Shown piece after piece: positions 16,285-23,864 of a stretch of DNA of 41,537 nt. The notes under the pieces were generated by a model. That model searched no databases, had not been told where the DNA came from, and saw only the letters and a program-made list of their open reading frames with translations. Position 1 is the stretch's first letter. Every line of letters starts with the position of its first letter. Source of the DNA: CAYVXE01 sp964455375. Lineage in GTDB: Bacteria; Zhuqueibacterota; Zhuqueibacteria; Oceanimicrobiales; Oceanimicrobiaceae. Location of the stretch: NCBI GenBank assembly GCA_964455375.1, contig CAYVXE010000032.1, forward strand, positions 1 to 41,537, read 5' to 3'. A program made the translations under genes and the position numbers.

Positions 16285-17277
16285 ATGAAAAGAATTTCGA
16301 TACTGATCATATTAAGCAGTCTGCTCACGCCACTTGTTGCCAGCAGTCCTGTATTTGCAAAAGCCCGCTTGCAGTCAATCACTGTCACACCAAAGAAAGT
16401 TATCGGCGGTCAGCCCGTTCTTGTAACAATAACATTTAATGGCAGAGGCCTTGCTATTCCTGTCGTCGAAACCAATGCTCCAAATATCGTCCCATGGAGT
16501 GGAGCCATACCAAACAACGACAGATCGGTAATTACAACAACAGTACAGACTAACGAAGTTAATGGCATATCCAGGGCGGGACTATTTGCAAGCTGGGACG
16601 GCCGGCGGGTTCATGTTGTGCTTGAACTCTATCCAAAACCGGTGAACCAGGCACCTATTTTGAGCAGCCCAGACAACTATGCTGTCGTGTACTCACCACA
16701 CGAAAGATTGTCCTGGTCCTCGGTAGACCGGGTTCACACCTATGAAATTTGTATTCTCCCTGACGGTAGCACAACGTGTAGCAGCAATGTTACTACCTCT
16801 GCAACAAATTTATATGCAAATCTGGAGAATTTTCGGGGGAAGTTGGTCTACTGGAAAATACGCGGTCGCAATTATGGGCCCAACGGTCTTGCCATGGGGC
16901 CCTGGAGTAGCCGCCGAAGCCTCAGAGTTACATTGCCGGCGGCAAGATTGGCATGGCCGGCGAATAACGCCTGGGTCAATACCCTGCGTCCGCAATTCAG
17001 ATGGCAGCCTGTCGACGGTGCAGATACGTACCAGATTGAACTCACTGGTCCCAATAACCATAAACAGACGTACACGGTCTACAAAGGCAGCACTGCTTTT
17101 AGACAGAGACGGTTCACCCCACCGGCAAATAAGCAACTGCCAGTCGCGGGGAAATGGACCTGGAGTGTAAATGCAACCAACTCCAGCGTCACAGCCTTTG
17201 GGCAACCTAGCCTTCAGCCGTTGTTTGATCAGGTTCGAAGTATGACCATCCGGCTAAGCCCTGTAAAAAGGAAATAG
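16285..17277 (+). CDS. Exported protein with FN3-like domains (330 aa)
   Basis: A signal peptide (ISILIILSSLLTPLVASSPVFA) precedes an N-terminal beta domain of about 100 residues (SITVTPKKVIGGQPVLVTITF...), which reads like an Ig/invasin-type fold. Two FN3-like repeats follow: about 125-220 (APILSSPDNYAV, LSWSSVDRVHTYEICI, VYWKIRGRN) and about 225-320 (ARLAWPANNAWV, FRWQPVDGADTYQIEL, WTWSVNATN). The repeated pattern 'P.....W..V.....Y.I.........W.V' is clear. An SD GGAGG lies 8 bases before the ATG, within a small CCGGAGGCTCCG hairpin. It is probably cotranscribed with the upstream gene (gap 54 bases). A surface adhesive or structural role is inference only. Confidence 0.8.
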   Translation: MKRISILIILSSLLTPLVASSPVFAKARLQSITVTPKKVIGGQPVLVTITFNGRGLAIPVVETNAPNIVPWSGAIPNNDRSVITTTVQTNEVNGISRAGLFASWDGRRVHVVLELYPKPVNQAPILSSPDNYAVVYSPHERLSWSSVDRVHTYEICILPDGSTTCSSNVTTSATNLYANLENFRGKLVYWKIRGRNYGPNGLAMGPWSSRRSLRVTLPAARLAWPANNAWVNTLRPQFRWQPVDGADTYQIELTGPNNHKQTYTVYKGSTAFRQRRFTPPANKQLPVAGKWTWSVNATNSSVTAFGQPSLQPLFDQVRSMTIRLSPVKRK

Positions 17278-17348
17278 ACACCCGAAAGAGCTTAAACGGA
17301 TGGATATTGTTGCGCTGTGGATTCAGGATAATTCAAACTCTAAAAACT

Positions 17349-17401
17349 GATACCATCGCTAATTGAGCTAACTATGATGACCTGAAAATAGCGATGGTAT
17401 C
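17349..17401 (+). other. Long-loop hairpin upstream of the tandem CTCGC gene
   Basis: GATACCATCGCTA (17349-17361) is perfectly complementary to TAGCGATGGTATC (17389-17401), a 13-bp stem around a 27-base loop. It ends about 33 bases before the ATG at 17435 and has no T-tract, so it is more likely a processing, stability or regulatory structure than a simple terminator. Confidence 0.65.
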
Positions 17402-17434
17402 TGGAGACATGCACAAATACAAAGGAATATCAAA

Positions 17435-18241
17435 ATGAACCGATTTGTCTTAGCTACTATCTTTCTCATTCTACTTTCAAGTGCGATTTACGCGCAAGTT
17501 GATATGTCCAAGTTGACACCAAAGCAGCAAAGCCGCGTCAAACAAATCCTTGCTGAGAGAAAGTGCACCTGTGGGTGTGATATGACCATCGCCAAATGCC
17601 TGGTTGATGACCCCGAATGCGAAACGTCACAAAAGCTCGCCAGGAAGGTCGTTGATGAAGTCATCAAAAAAACACCAAAAATTGATTTGAAACGGATTGA
17701 TATTTCTCATCTTTCTAATGAGCAACAGGTGGACGTCTACAAAGTTCTATCCGGCAACAATTGCACCTGCGGGTGCGGGTTGACCATCGCTAAGTGCCTG
17801 GTAGATGACCCCACATGCGAGGTTTCGCCAAAACTGGCCATGGCGGTGATTGAAAACATAGCGCCCGGAAAGTCGGTTTCTTTGCCGGTTTCTAGTGGCG
17901 TAAAGGGATTGAAGTCCGACCAGGGGAAGTGGTACAAGGAGGTCGTCGGCAGGCAATTGGTGTATATTTACGTGGGGAACGGCTATCGGGAAAAGGAACA
18001 AATCTGTCTGTGCAGTAATGGTACCTTCCAGAGCAGCGGTCAGGGAGGTAGCATTTCCAGTCTCGGCAGCGCCGCTTTTTCTGATGGCGGACGTCAAGGC
18101 AACTGGGCCGTCAATGGCGATATTCTGACGTTGGCCTTCAGCAACGGGAGCGCGGCAAAATACAAGTTATCCTTCTACGATGGGTTTCTGTATCTGGATA
18201 ATACAAGATACTTCCGCACGGAAAATGATATGTGCAAGTGA
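17435..18241 (+). CDS. Exported protein with tandem CTCGC...KCLVDDPxC motifs and shared C-terminal domain (268 aa)
   Basis: A signal peptide (MNRFVLATIFLILLSSAIYA) is followed by two copies of one module 66 residues apart: CTCGCDMTIAKCLVDDPEC (C44, C46, C48, C55, C62) and CTCGCGLTIAKCLVDDPTC (C110, C112, C114, C121, C128). Each copy follows a helical LTPKQQSRV/LSNEQQVDV segment and leads into a KLA helix. The five-Cys motif recalls the CcmH-like CxxC redox helices of cytochrome c maturation and would suit metal binding or disulfide chemistry, but this is inference. The C-terminal 100 residues resemble the end of the 15031 protein (CLCSNGTF, GNWAVNGD, YLDNTRYFRT). SD AAAGGAAT lies upstream. 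It is flanked by two long hairpins. Confidence 0.82.
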   Translation: MNRFVLATIFLILLSSAIYAQVDMSKLTPKQQSRVKQILAERKCTCGCDMTIAKCLVDDPECETSQKLARKVVDEVIKKTPKIDLKRIDISHLSNEQQVDVYKVLSGNNCTCGCGLTIAKCLVDDPTCEVSPKLAMAVIENIAPGKSVSLPVSSGVKGLKSDQGKWYKEVVGRQLVYIYVGNGYREKEQICLCSNGTFQSSGQGGSISSLGSAAFSDGGRQGNWAVNGDILTLAFSNGSAAKYKLSFYDGFLYLDNTRYFRTENDMCK

Positions 18242-18306
18242 GATAGCCGCTTTTGTAAACATCTTAATGCTGTGTACCACAGAAGAGTTACCGAGTGGAG
18301 ATTCCA

Positions 18307-18341
18307 AACATGGCACGCATTTCAAAAATGCGTGCCATGTT
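18307..18341 (+). terminator. Perfect 16-bp hairpin after the tandem CTCGC gene
   Basis: AACATGGCACGCATTT (18307-18322) is exactly complementary to AAATGCGTGCCATGTT (18326-18341), with a 3-base CAA loop. No T-run follows directly, but TTTTTTAAAAAA lies 19 bases later. It probably stops or stabilises the upstream transcript and separates the next gene. Confidence 0.65.
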
Positions 18342-18383
18342 CCATTTACCAAAACACTGTTTTTTAAAAAATCAGGTAAGCCC

Positions 18384-19643
18384 ATGCAATCTATTCCTGT
18401 CGCCATCTCTGGTGTCGGTCCAATCAGCGCTGTAGGGTGCGGAAAAGAAAAGTTCTGGCGGGCGCTGCTGGCCGGCGAACACGGTTTCGGCCCGATTACG
18501 TTGTGTGACGTGTCGGCATCGCCATCAAAGATTGGTGCTGAGGTCAGGGCCTTCCGGCTGGAAGATTATCTCCCGAATGGTAAAATTCTGGCACGGCGAC
18601 TGCCGAGGACCGTGCAATTCGCTCTGGCCGCAGCCACGTTGGCGCTGCAGGATTCTCAGATCGATCTGGAATCGTTTTCTCGAGAGCGCATCGGTGTTTG
18701 TGTGGGAACCAGTCTGGGCAACCTTCAAGATGCATTTCAGGTACGGGACCGCTGGCAGCGCTCCTCTGTAGTGGCGCCGCAGATGGCTTTTCAGATGTTC
18801 AATCATTCCGCCGCCTGCACCATTTCTGCGTTTTTTGACTTACGTGGACCGAGCCACACCGTATCCACCGGCTGCAATTCCGGGCTGGATGCAGTGGGAT
18901 ATGCCATGCGGCAAATTCAACAGGGTCTGGCGGATGCCATGTTGGTGGTGGGAACCGACTGTGAGCTGGTTCAGGAAATCATGGCCGCGCTCAACGCCTC
19001 GAAATCTCTGTCCACCCGGTTTAATGACGATCCCGGAAAAGCATCGCGACCCTTCGATTGCGCACGGGACGGTAACGTCATCGGTGAAGGCGCCGCTGCA
19101 CTTTTGCTGGAGTCCCTAATGCATGCGCAAGCGCGTAAGGCCGAACCCTACGTACGGATTGCAGGCTATGCAAATTGTTCTGCCGGAAAACAACGGCGTT
19201 ATAGTCACGACAATCCTGATCTGGAAACGGAACCGTGTGTGCGAACATTTCACCTGGCCATGAAGGAGGCGCAGTGGTCCACAGGAGATGTGGACCTGGT
19301 CAATGCCAACGGGTCGTCGTCGATTTTGTACGACCGCCTGGAAGCGCTGGCACTTGCAAAAGTATTCGGAAACGGTTTTCCTTCTTTGCGGGTGCATTCC
19401 ATCAAGTCCATGTTGGGTCAGCACGGCGCCGGGTCATCGGCGCTTCAGATGGTTGCCGCTTGTCTGGCTTTGAAAACAGCGATGGTGCCCCCGACCATCA
19501 ATTGTACCGAACCGGACCCACTGTGCGGGCCAATTCGGGTGGTCACTCAAACTGAATCATGTGCCTTGCGGAATGTGTTGGTGCACGCCATTGGGTTCGG
19601 GGGTTTTTACTATTCATGTGCGGCTTTTACGCAGGTCAATTAG
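18384..19643 (+). CDS. Beta-ketoacyl synthase-like protein lacking both usual catalytic histidines (419 aa)
   Basis: The protein has the full two-lobed KAS I/II fold length and motifs: AISGVGPISAVGCGKEKFW, RDRWQ, the nucleophile elbow STGCNSGLDAVGYA with Cys164, and FDCARDGNVIGEGAAALLLE. The two histidines that make up the Cys-His-His triad are replaced. VNAHGTST-like is VNANGSSS (Asn309), and KSxxGHxxGAAG-like is KSMLGQHGAGSS (Gln346, with His347 next to it). It may be a chain-length-factor-like or otherwise non-condensing KS, perhaps with altered chemistry. No acyl carrier protein, ketoreductase or KS partner is in the window. ATG 18384 with AGGTAAG just upstream is preferred over longer frames that overlap the previous gene. 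It is the only apparently cytosolic product of the cluster. Confidence 0.85.
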   Translation: MQSIPVAISGVGPISAVGCGKEKFWRALLAGEHGFGPITLCDVSASPSKIGAEVRAFRLEDYLPNGKILARRLPRTVQFALAAATLALQDSQIDLESFSRERIGVCVGTSLGNLQDAFQVRDRWQRSSVVAPQMAFQMFNHSAACTISAFFDLRGPSHTVSTGCNSGLDAVGYAMRQIQQGLADAMLVVGTDCELVQEIMAALNASKSLSTRFNDDPGKASRPFDCARDGNVIGEGAAALLLESLMHAQARKAEPYVRIAGYANCSAGKQRRYSHDNPDLETEPCVRTFHLAMKEAQWSTGDVDLVNANGSSSILYDRLEALALAKVFGNGFPSLRVHSIKSMLGQHGAGSSALQMVAACLALKTAMVPPTINCTEPDPLCGPIRVVTQTESCALRNVLVHAIGFGGFYYSCAAFTQVN

Positions 19644-19766
19644 AGTTTCGTTCGGTCTGCACTTTGGCTTTACGGTTTGAGGTTTAGTCTGTGTTGTCAA
19701 TTTTTGTCAGGAAGTCCGGCGGACATTCCTGGCCTACATTTATCATTCATATAAAAGGAGGTACCC

Positions 19767-20384
19767 ATGTTCCTAACAAGAAAAGTCTTTTCGGTGAAAA
19801 GCGCCGCGCTGTTAATCGTGGCTGCACTTTTCATCATGTTTGGTATCGTTTTCGCTAAAACGGTGACCCGCCCTATGCATGTCACGGTACGCACGCACAT
19901 CAAAATTTGTCAGAAAAACAATAAAGGCGTATGGCAAAAAATTGATGAAGTCGGTCCGGCCACGCTCAATTTTAAAGCCAATTTGTTGGATCTGGCGAAA
20001 GGGAAACGCGTGAGCAGCGATTATCTGTTCAAAACGCGCAGCAAAAAAGGCAAACCGTACAGCGTTCGATTACTGAAACCGGCGGATATTTTTTACAACC
20101 CGGTTTCCGGACTGTTTACCGGTGATCTGGTGTATGAAATTTCTTATGGAAAGAAGAAAGCCACGGTCCCGTCCAAAATAACCACGGAATCGATGCGTGG
20201 TCCTTTAGGTCTGCAGAAAGGCATGCGGGCGAAAGGCATTCTTGCACAGAAACCCATGTCTGTTACCCTGGTGAGTGCCAATAATTTTAACCCGCAGGGT
20301 GGGGCGCCTTTGATGTTTGTGTGTAAAGAAGAATACAAGCTGTCGCCCGCTGTGAAAAAACGAGTTAAAAATAACCAGGATTAA
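19767..20384 (+). CDS. Exported protein of unknown function (205 aa)
   Basis: Not recognised. The N-terminus is basic, with a long hydrophobic core (SAALLIVAALFIMFGIVFA) and AKT as a likely signal peptidase site. The mature 175 residues are very basic (many Lys and Arg), with two cysteines (IKICQKN and MFVCKEE) that could pair. A strong SD (AAAGGAGGT) lies 5 bases before the ATG. Downstream, AAGTACTT occurs twice (20385-20413) as self-complementary boxes, perhaps a hairpin or operator. The gene sits between the KS-like gene and the duplicated-domain protein and is on the same strand, which suggests participation in the same exported assembly. Confidence 0.75.
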   Translation: MFLTRKVFSVKSAALLIVAALFIMFGIVFAKTVTRPMHVTVRTHIKICQKNNKGVWQKIDEVGPATLNFKANLLDLAKGKRVSSDYLFKTRSKKGKPYSVRLLKPADIFYNPVSGLFTGDLVYEISYGKKKATVPSKITTESMRGPLGLQKGMRAKGILAQKPMSVTLVSANNFNPQGGAPLMFVCKEEYKLSPAVKKRVKNNQD

Positions 20385-20517
20385 GTACTTATGCCTAAGA
20401 TTTAAGTACTTGTACTCAGCGCAAAATGAGTATGAGCGCGGATTGTGACTGCGTCCCTTGTTTTGTAGATTATTCACGAACAAAATACTTATTAATCATC
20501 CTTTAAGGAGGTTCATC

Positions 20518-21519
20518 ATGAAACAATTGTCTTTGGTAACATCGCTAATTCTGCTGTGGATAGGCATGGCACTGTCCCCCGTTTTGGCACAGGACAATCC
20601 CATTCCGCTGAACTGGCGCAACCTGACGGTTCAGGTCATCGAGACCTACGGCAACAACAACACCAAACCGTTGCAGGGTGCGAAGGTTAAGGTAGAGTTG
20701 AAATATCCTGAGAAGGCAGATGCACTAAAAAAGAGATATCCCACCCTGCATTTACCGGCGACGAAAACCGCTCAAACACGGGGCGCACTTTTTGGCAAGC
20801 TTCCCCCGAGTCGCGTGGTTGGACCTTATATCGTAACCGTCATTCCCAAACCCAATGACATAAACAACGAGTACGTCTGTGAAGAGAAAACGAAAAGGGA
20901 TAGCAGGGAAGTCCGCATGGGTGGCGGCAGCGACCAAAGGCAGACCTTCAACTTCACATGCAAGAAGGCGGATGCTGTCAATGAGTTCAACCGTCGTGCA
21001 AAGGGCGGTTACGACCTCACTGTCAAGATTGAGGAGAATAGAGGTACCAGAGGTAATGGTCTTTGGGTACACGTGTATGATAAAAATGGCAACCGCATCA
21101 AAAAGGTCCGTACCGGTGGTACAGCCACAGCCGTATTCCGTGCTATCGATCCCGCTTATGGTCCATACAAGGTTGAAGTCTACAAGATCAACAAGCTGGT
21201 GCATACGAGCGAATATGGCATGCCGAACCAGAATGCTACCTATACAGTCGATCTGAATGGGAATGGTGGGGGTAGTGCCACCAGTGCCGCACGTAAATAT
21301 GACCTCACGGTCAAACTCGACCTTTGGGTCTACTTGTATGACAAGAATGGCAAGCAGGTCAAGAAGACCCGCCTCGGCAATACCGGTAAAGCGGTGTTTT
21401 CGAAGATCGATCCGAAGTACGGTCCCTACAAGATAGAGGTGTACAGCTCCAAGAAACTTCTTTATACGGGCACTTATGAGATGCCGAACAAGCACGCCAC
21501 TTACGTCGTTTCCAAGTAG
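20518..21519 (+). CDS. Exported protein with two C-terminal copies of a ~75-85 residue domain (333 aa)
   Basis: Signal peptide LVTSLILLWIGMALSPVLAQ. The N-terminal ~140 residues are a beta-sandwich-like region (LTVQVIETYGNN, LQGAKVKVEL, GALFGKLPPSRVVGPYIVTV), reminiscent of Ig-like/carboxypeptidase-regulatory folds. Then one unit is repeated: YDLTVKI...LWVHVYDKNGNRIKKVRTG with YGPYKVEVYKINKLVHTSEY, and YDLTVKLDLWVYLYDKNGKQVKKTRLG with YGPYKIEVYSSKKLLYTGTY, each ending MPN(Q/K)(N/H)ATY. The second copy lacks about 9 residues near its start. The similarity is high enough to indicate a recent tandem duplication. ATG 20518 has a perfect SD (AAGGAGG, 5-6 bases upstream); a longer frame at 20458 is not needed. 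A terminator follows. Confidence 0.82.
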   Translation: MKQLSLVTSLILLWIGMALSPVLAQDNPIPLNWRNLTVQVIETYGNNNTKPLQGAKVKVELKYPEKADALKKRYPTLHLPATKTAQTRGALFGKLPPSRVVGPYIVTVIPKPNDINNEYVCEEKTKRDSREVRMGGGSDQRQTFNFTCKKADAVNEFNRRAKGGYDLTVKIEENRGTRGNGLWVHVYDKNGNRIKKVRTGGTATAVFRAIDPAYGPYKVEVYKINKLVHTSEYGMPNQNATYTVDLNGNGGGSATSAARKYDLTVKLDLWVYLYDKNGKQVKKTRLGNTGKAVFSKIDPKYGPYKIEVYSSKKLLYTGTYEMPNKHATYVVSK

Positions 21520-21528
21520 CGTTGCGAA

Positions 21529-21549
21529 GCATCCTATCGGATGCCTTTT
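21529..21549 (+). terminator. Terminator after the duplicated-domain gene
   Basis: GCATCC (21529-21534) pairs with GGATGC (21539-21544) across TATC, followed by CTTTTT. The stem is short but the T-tract is present. The barrel transcript probably starts anew or depends on read-through. Confidence 0.6.
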
Positions 21550-21613
21550 TGCGCAGTCTGGAACATCTCAGCGCAAGAGGGCGCAAATCCGGTGCCATGA
21601 TGCGACCCGTATG

Positions 21614-21738
21614 CAGGTGGTTACACCACCTGGTTAAACCACGAAGATCCCGCAGGCTGTATGATTATCGGTACAAGCCTGCGGATCATCAAAACAGGAG
21701 CTGACCATGAACCGTTTCATCCCCGGGCGAGACCCGGG
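21614..21738 (+). promoter_or_regulatory. Structured leader with three hairpins before the barrel gene
   Basis: Three perfect stems lie in succession. CAGGTGGT (21614-21621) pairs with ACCACCTG (21625-21632). CCGCAGGCT (21650-21658) pairs with AGCCTGCGG (21676-21684). CCCGGG pairs with CCCGGG around CGAGA near 21722-21738. I could not fit this to a known riboswitch class. The third hairpin lies inside the 24-codon leader ORF, so translation of that ORF would melt it. Confidence 0.55.
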
Positions 21739-21781
21739 CAGGCGCACCAACCAAAATCAAAGATGGAGAGCATACAAATGA
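21707..21781 (+). CDS. 24-codon leader ORF overlapping the barrel gene start
   Basis: ATG 21707 is preceded by CAGGAG with about 7 bases of spacing, a much better SD than that of the barrel gene. The frame runs 24 codons, starting MNRFIPGRDPGRRTN and rich in Arg, and stops at TGA 21779-21781. The stop overlaps the barrel ATG (21778-21780) as ATGA, the classic arrangement for translational coupling. The peptide may be only a device to bring ribosomes to the barrel start; no function for the peptide itself is suggested by its sequence. Confidence 0.5.
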   Translation: MNRFIPGRDPGRRTNQNQRWRAYK

Positions 21782-23853
21782 AATTGAAATTCCTACCGGT
21801 ATTGGCGGCTCTTTTTGCCGCGACTCTTTCTGTCTATGCGCAGGATTTACAAGTACAGGCAAATTTTACGGGTGATCGGTGGATTGCACGGGATGCCACG
21901 ATTGCGCTCCGCTTCAGCCGTTCCCTACAACCCTCGGACGGTAAACTGGCGATCTTTGTCGGGCACACCGATATGACTGACCTGTTTGTGTCGGTTGGAA
22001 AAATTTTGCGTTATACGCCAACCATCATGCTTTTGCCTGCGGGTGAGTCAGAGCTGATTGTGAGTCTGGTTACCGGCAACAACGTCTGGCAGGAAATTGC
22101 CAGATTCCCTTTACGGGTTAAAACCGGACTCGGATTTGAACGTGCCAGGGTGGATCCGCGCATGAGCATAAACAACAATGGTCAGGTCGCAGAGGGCCAT
22201 TCCCCGGACGAAAATGATCCCGAACGCCGCACCTACCAGGATTTTACCGGTCAATTTAATGTAAGCACCGAACATATTCGCAGCGCTCTAAAGGTGAATA
22301 GTCAGTGGGATTTTGTCGGGGCCAGTGAACAAAATCAGGCCTTGCAATTTGGGGGGCTGGGTAACGCTGCCGACCAAATCGATCTCTCCAGCTACTTGGT
22401 TGAGATGCAAGTGGGACGAACCGGATTCTACGCCGGACATATCAATCACGGGCGGCAGAAGCATCTCATAAACAGCTTCAGCAGCCGGGGTGTCCAACTT
22501 GCGACGGCCTTGGGGCAACACTTGGATCTTTCGTTCGCTGCCATGAATGCCAATGAGATTGTGGGCTGGCAAAATTTTCTCGGGTTGAAAAGAAAGCAGA
22601 ATCGCATTTTCAGCGGTACCGTGGGTCTGGATGTACTGAGCCGGTTTCCTGGTACGGTTCGGTTTGAAGGCTCCTATATGGATGGTCGCCGTCTGGCTGT
22701 TAGCAATTTTAATCAGGAAAATATAAACGATGCGGAAAAGAGCCACGGTTTTGGTTTTCAGATAAAAGCAGGCACGGGAGACCAACGGTTGCAATTCGAA
22801 GGCGGTTTTGCGCGCAGCTCGTTTACTAATCCGGTGGATCCCTTTCTTTCGCAAGGAGATGAACTGGTGCCGGTGCAGGAAACCACTCGCAATGCGCAGT
22901 TTGCAAACCTCTCTGTTGCTGTTTTGCAAAATGTTTCGCTCAGCCCGACCTGGCAGGCCAATCTCAACGTCAATCTGCGTCACGAGCGGGTTGACCCATT
23001 GTATCGCAGCCTGGCAGCATTTACGCAGGCAGACAATATGGAAAATGCCGTGGATGTGTTCAGTAATATCGGTTCAATTTCGGCGCAATATTCCCACAGC
23101 CGCTCGGAAGATAACCTCGATGACATCCCCTCGATTTTAAAAACCAAAACGCGCATTAATTCTGTCAATCTCGCCATTCCATTTTCGGTCATTTTTGCCA
23201 ACCGCCAGGGAGCGCCCTGGCTGCTTCCCATGTTCAGTTACAGTTATACACGGGTACACCAGTTCGGTGCCGGACTGCCAGTCAACGGCGGATTTAATGA
23301 GAGTCATGTGCCGGACCAGATGAGCCACAGCCACAACGTCGGTTTTGACTGGAGCAAAAGCCTTTGGCGGTTTAGTTACCGTCTAGGGTACTCATTGCAG
23401 GATAACCGTCAGCCGGGTCGCCAAAACGCAGACTTCAAAAATGTGAATCACAATTTCAACTTCGGTTTGACACCGTTTGACCGGTTGGATGTGGGCCTCG
23501 ATTTAGCCATAGAACAGGCTGAGAATCAGGCAGCCGACGAGACGAACACTACCCGCAACATTGGCTTTAATGTCACCTTTAAGACCACAGATTATTCGGT
23601 GCTCACTGCCAACATTGCGCAAACCCATTCTGAAAACGACGTTAAAACGAGCGAATTAAACAATCTGTTTGCCAATGCGCAATGGTCATTGAATTTTCAC
23701 CTCAACAGAAACCGGAACCGTCGACTGTTGTCCGGTCAGGTGTTTATTCGCTATAGCCGCAATGAGTCGGACTCCAGGGACGACTTGTTTGGATTCCAGA
23801 CAGATACCAGTCGCTGGACCGTCAACACAGGCCTAAATTTGAGTTTATTTTAA
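21778..23853 (+). CDS. Outer-membrane beta-barrel protein with N-terminal Ig-like domain (691 aa)
   Basis: Signal peptide LKFLPVLAALFAATLSVYAQ. Residues about 22-115 form a beta-sandwich-like domain (IALRFSRSLQPSDGKLAIFVG, ELIVSLVTGNNVWQEIARFPLRV). From about 150 to the end the sequence alternates polar and hydrophobic residues in repeating amphipathic strands with aromatic girdles (GQFNVSTEHIRSALKVNSQWDF, VRFEGSYMDGRR, FRFSYRLGYSLQD-type), ending in WTVNTGLNLSLF. A C-terminal Phe is the usual signal for BAM-dependent outer-membrane insertion. There are no TonB box or plug motifs. The role could be an export pore or an anchor for the exported partners. ATG 21778 is chosen for the signal peptide and the overlap with the leader ORF. 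The next gene follows after 11 bases. Confidence 0.82.
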   Translation: MKLKFLPVLAALFAATLSVYAQDLQVQANFTGDRWIARDATIALRFSRSLQPSDGKLAIFVGHTDMTDLFVSVGKILRYTPTIMLLPAGESELIVSLVTGNNVWQEIARFPLRVKTGLGFERARVDPRMSINNNGQVAEGHSPDENDPERRTYQDFTGQFNVSTEHIRSALKVNSQWDFVGASEQNQALQFGGLGNAADQIDLSSYLVEMQVGRTGFYAGHINHGRQKHLINSFSSRGVQLATALGQHLDLSFAAMNANEIVGWQNFLGLKRKQNRIFSGTVGLDVLSRFPGTVRFEGSYMDGRRLAVSNFNQENINDAEKSHGFGFQIKAGTGDQRLQFEGGFARSSFTNPVDPFLSQGDELVPVQETTRNAQFANLSVAVLQNVSLSPTWQANLNVNLRHERVDPLYRSLAAFTQADNMENAVDVFSNIGSISAQYSHSRSEDNLDDIPSILKTKTRINSVNLAIPFSVIFANRQGAPWLLPMFSYSYTRVHQFGAGLPVNGGFNESHVPDQMSHSHNVGFDWSKSLWRFSYRLGYSLQDNRQPGRQNADFKNVNHNFNFGLTPFDRLDVGLDLAIEQAENQAADETNTTRNIGFNVTFKTTDYSVLTANIAQTHSENDVKTSELNNLFANAQWSLNFHLNRNRNRRLLSGQVFIRYSRNESDSRDDLFGFQTDTSRWTVNTGLNLSLF

Positions 23854-23864
23854 CGGAGTAAACG

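Noticed and set aside
18180..18383. Longer start of the ketosynthase-like gene
   Set aside because: It would overlap the previous gene and pass through the 16-bp hairpin; ATG 18384 has an SD and begins at the normal KS N-terminus.
21540..21700. Cyclic-di-GMP (GEMM) riboswitch before the barrel gene
   Set aside because: A GCGCAAATCC stretch superficially resembles the GEMM core, but the tetraloop and receptor segments and the conserved order do not fit.
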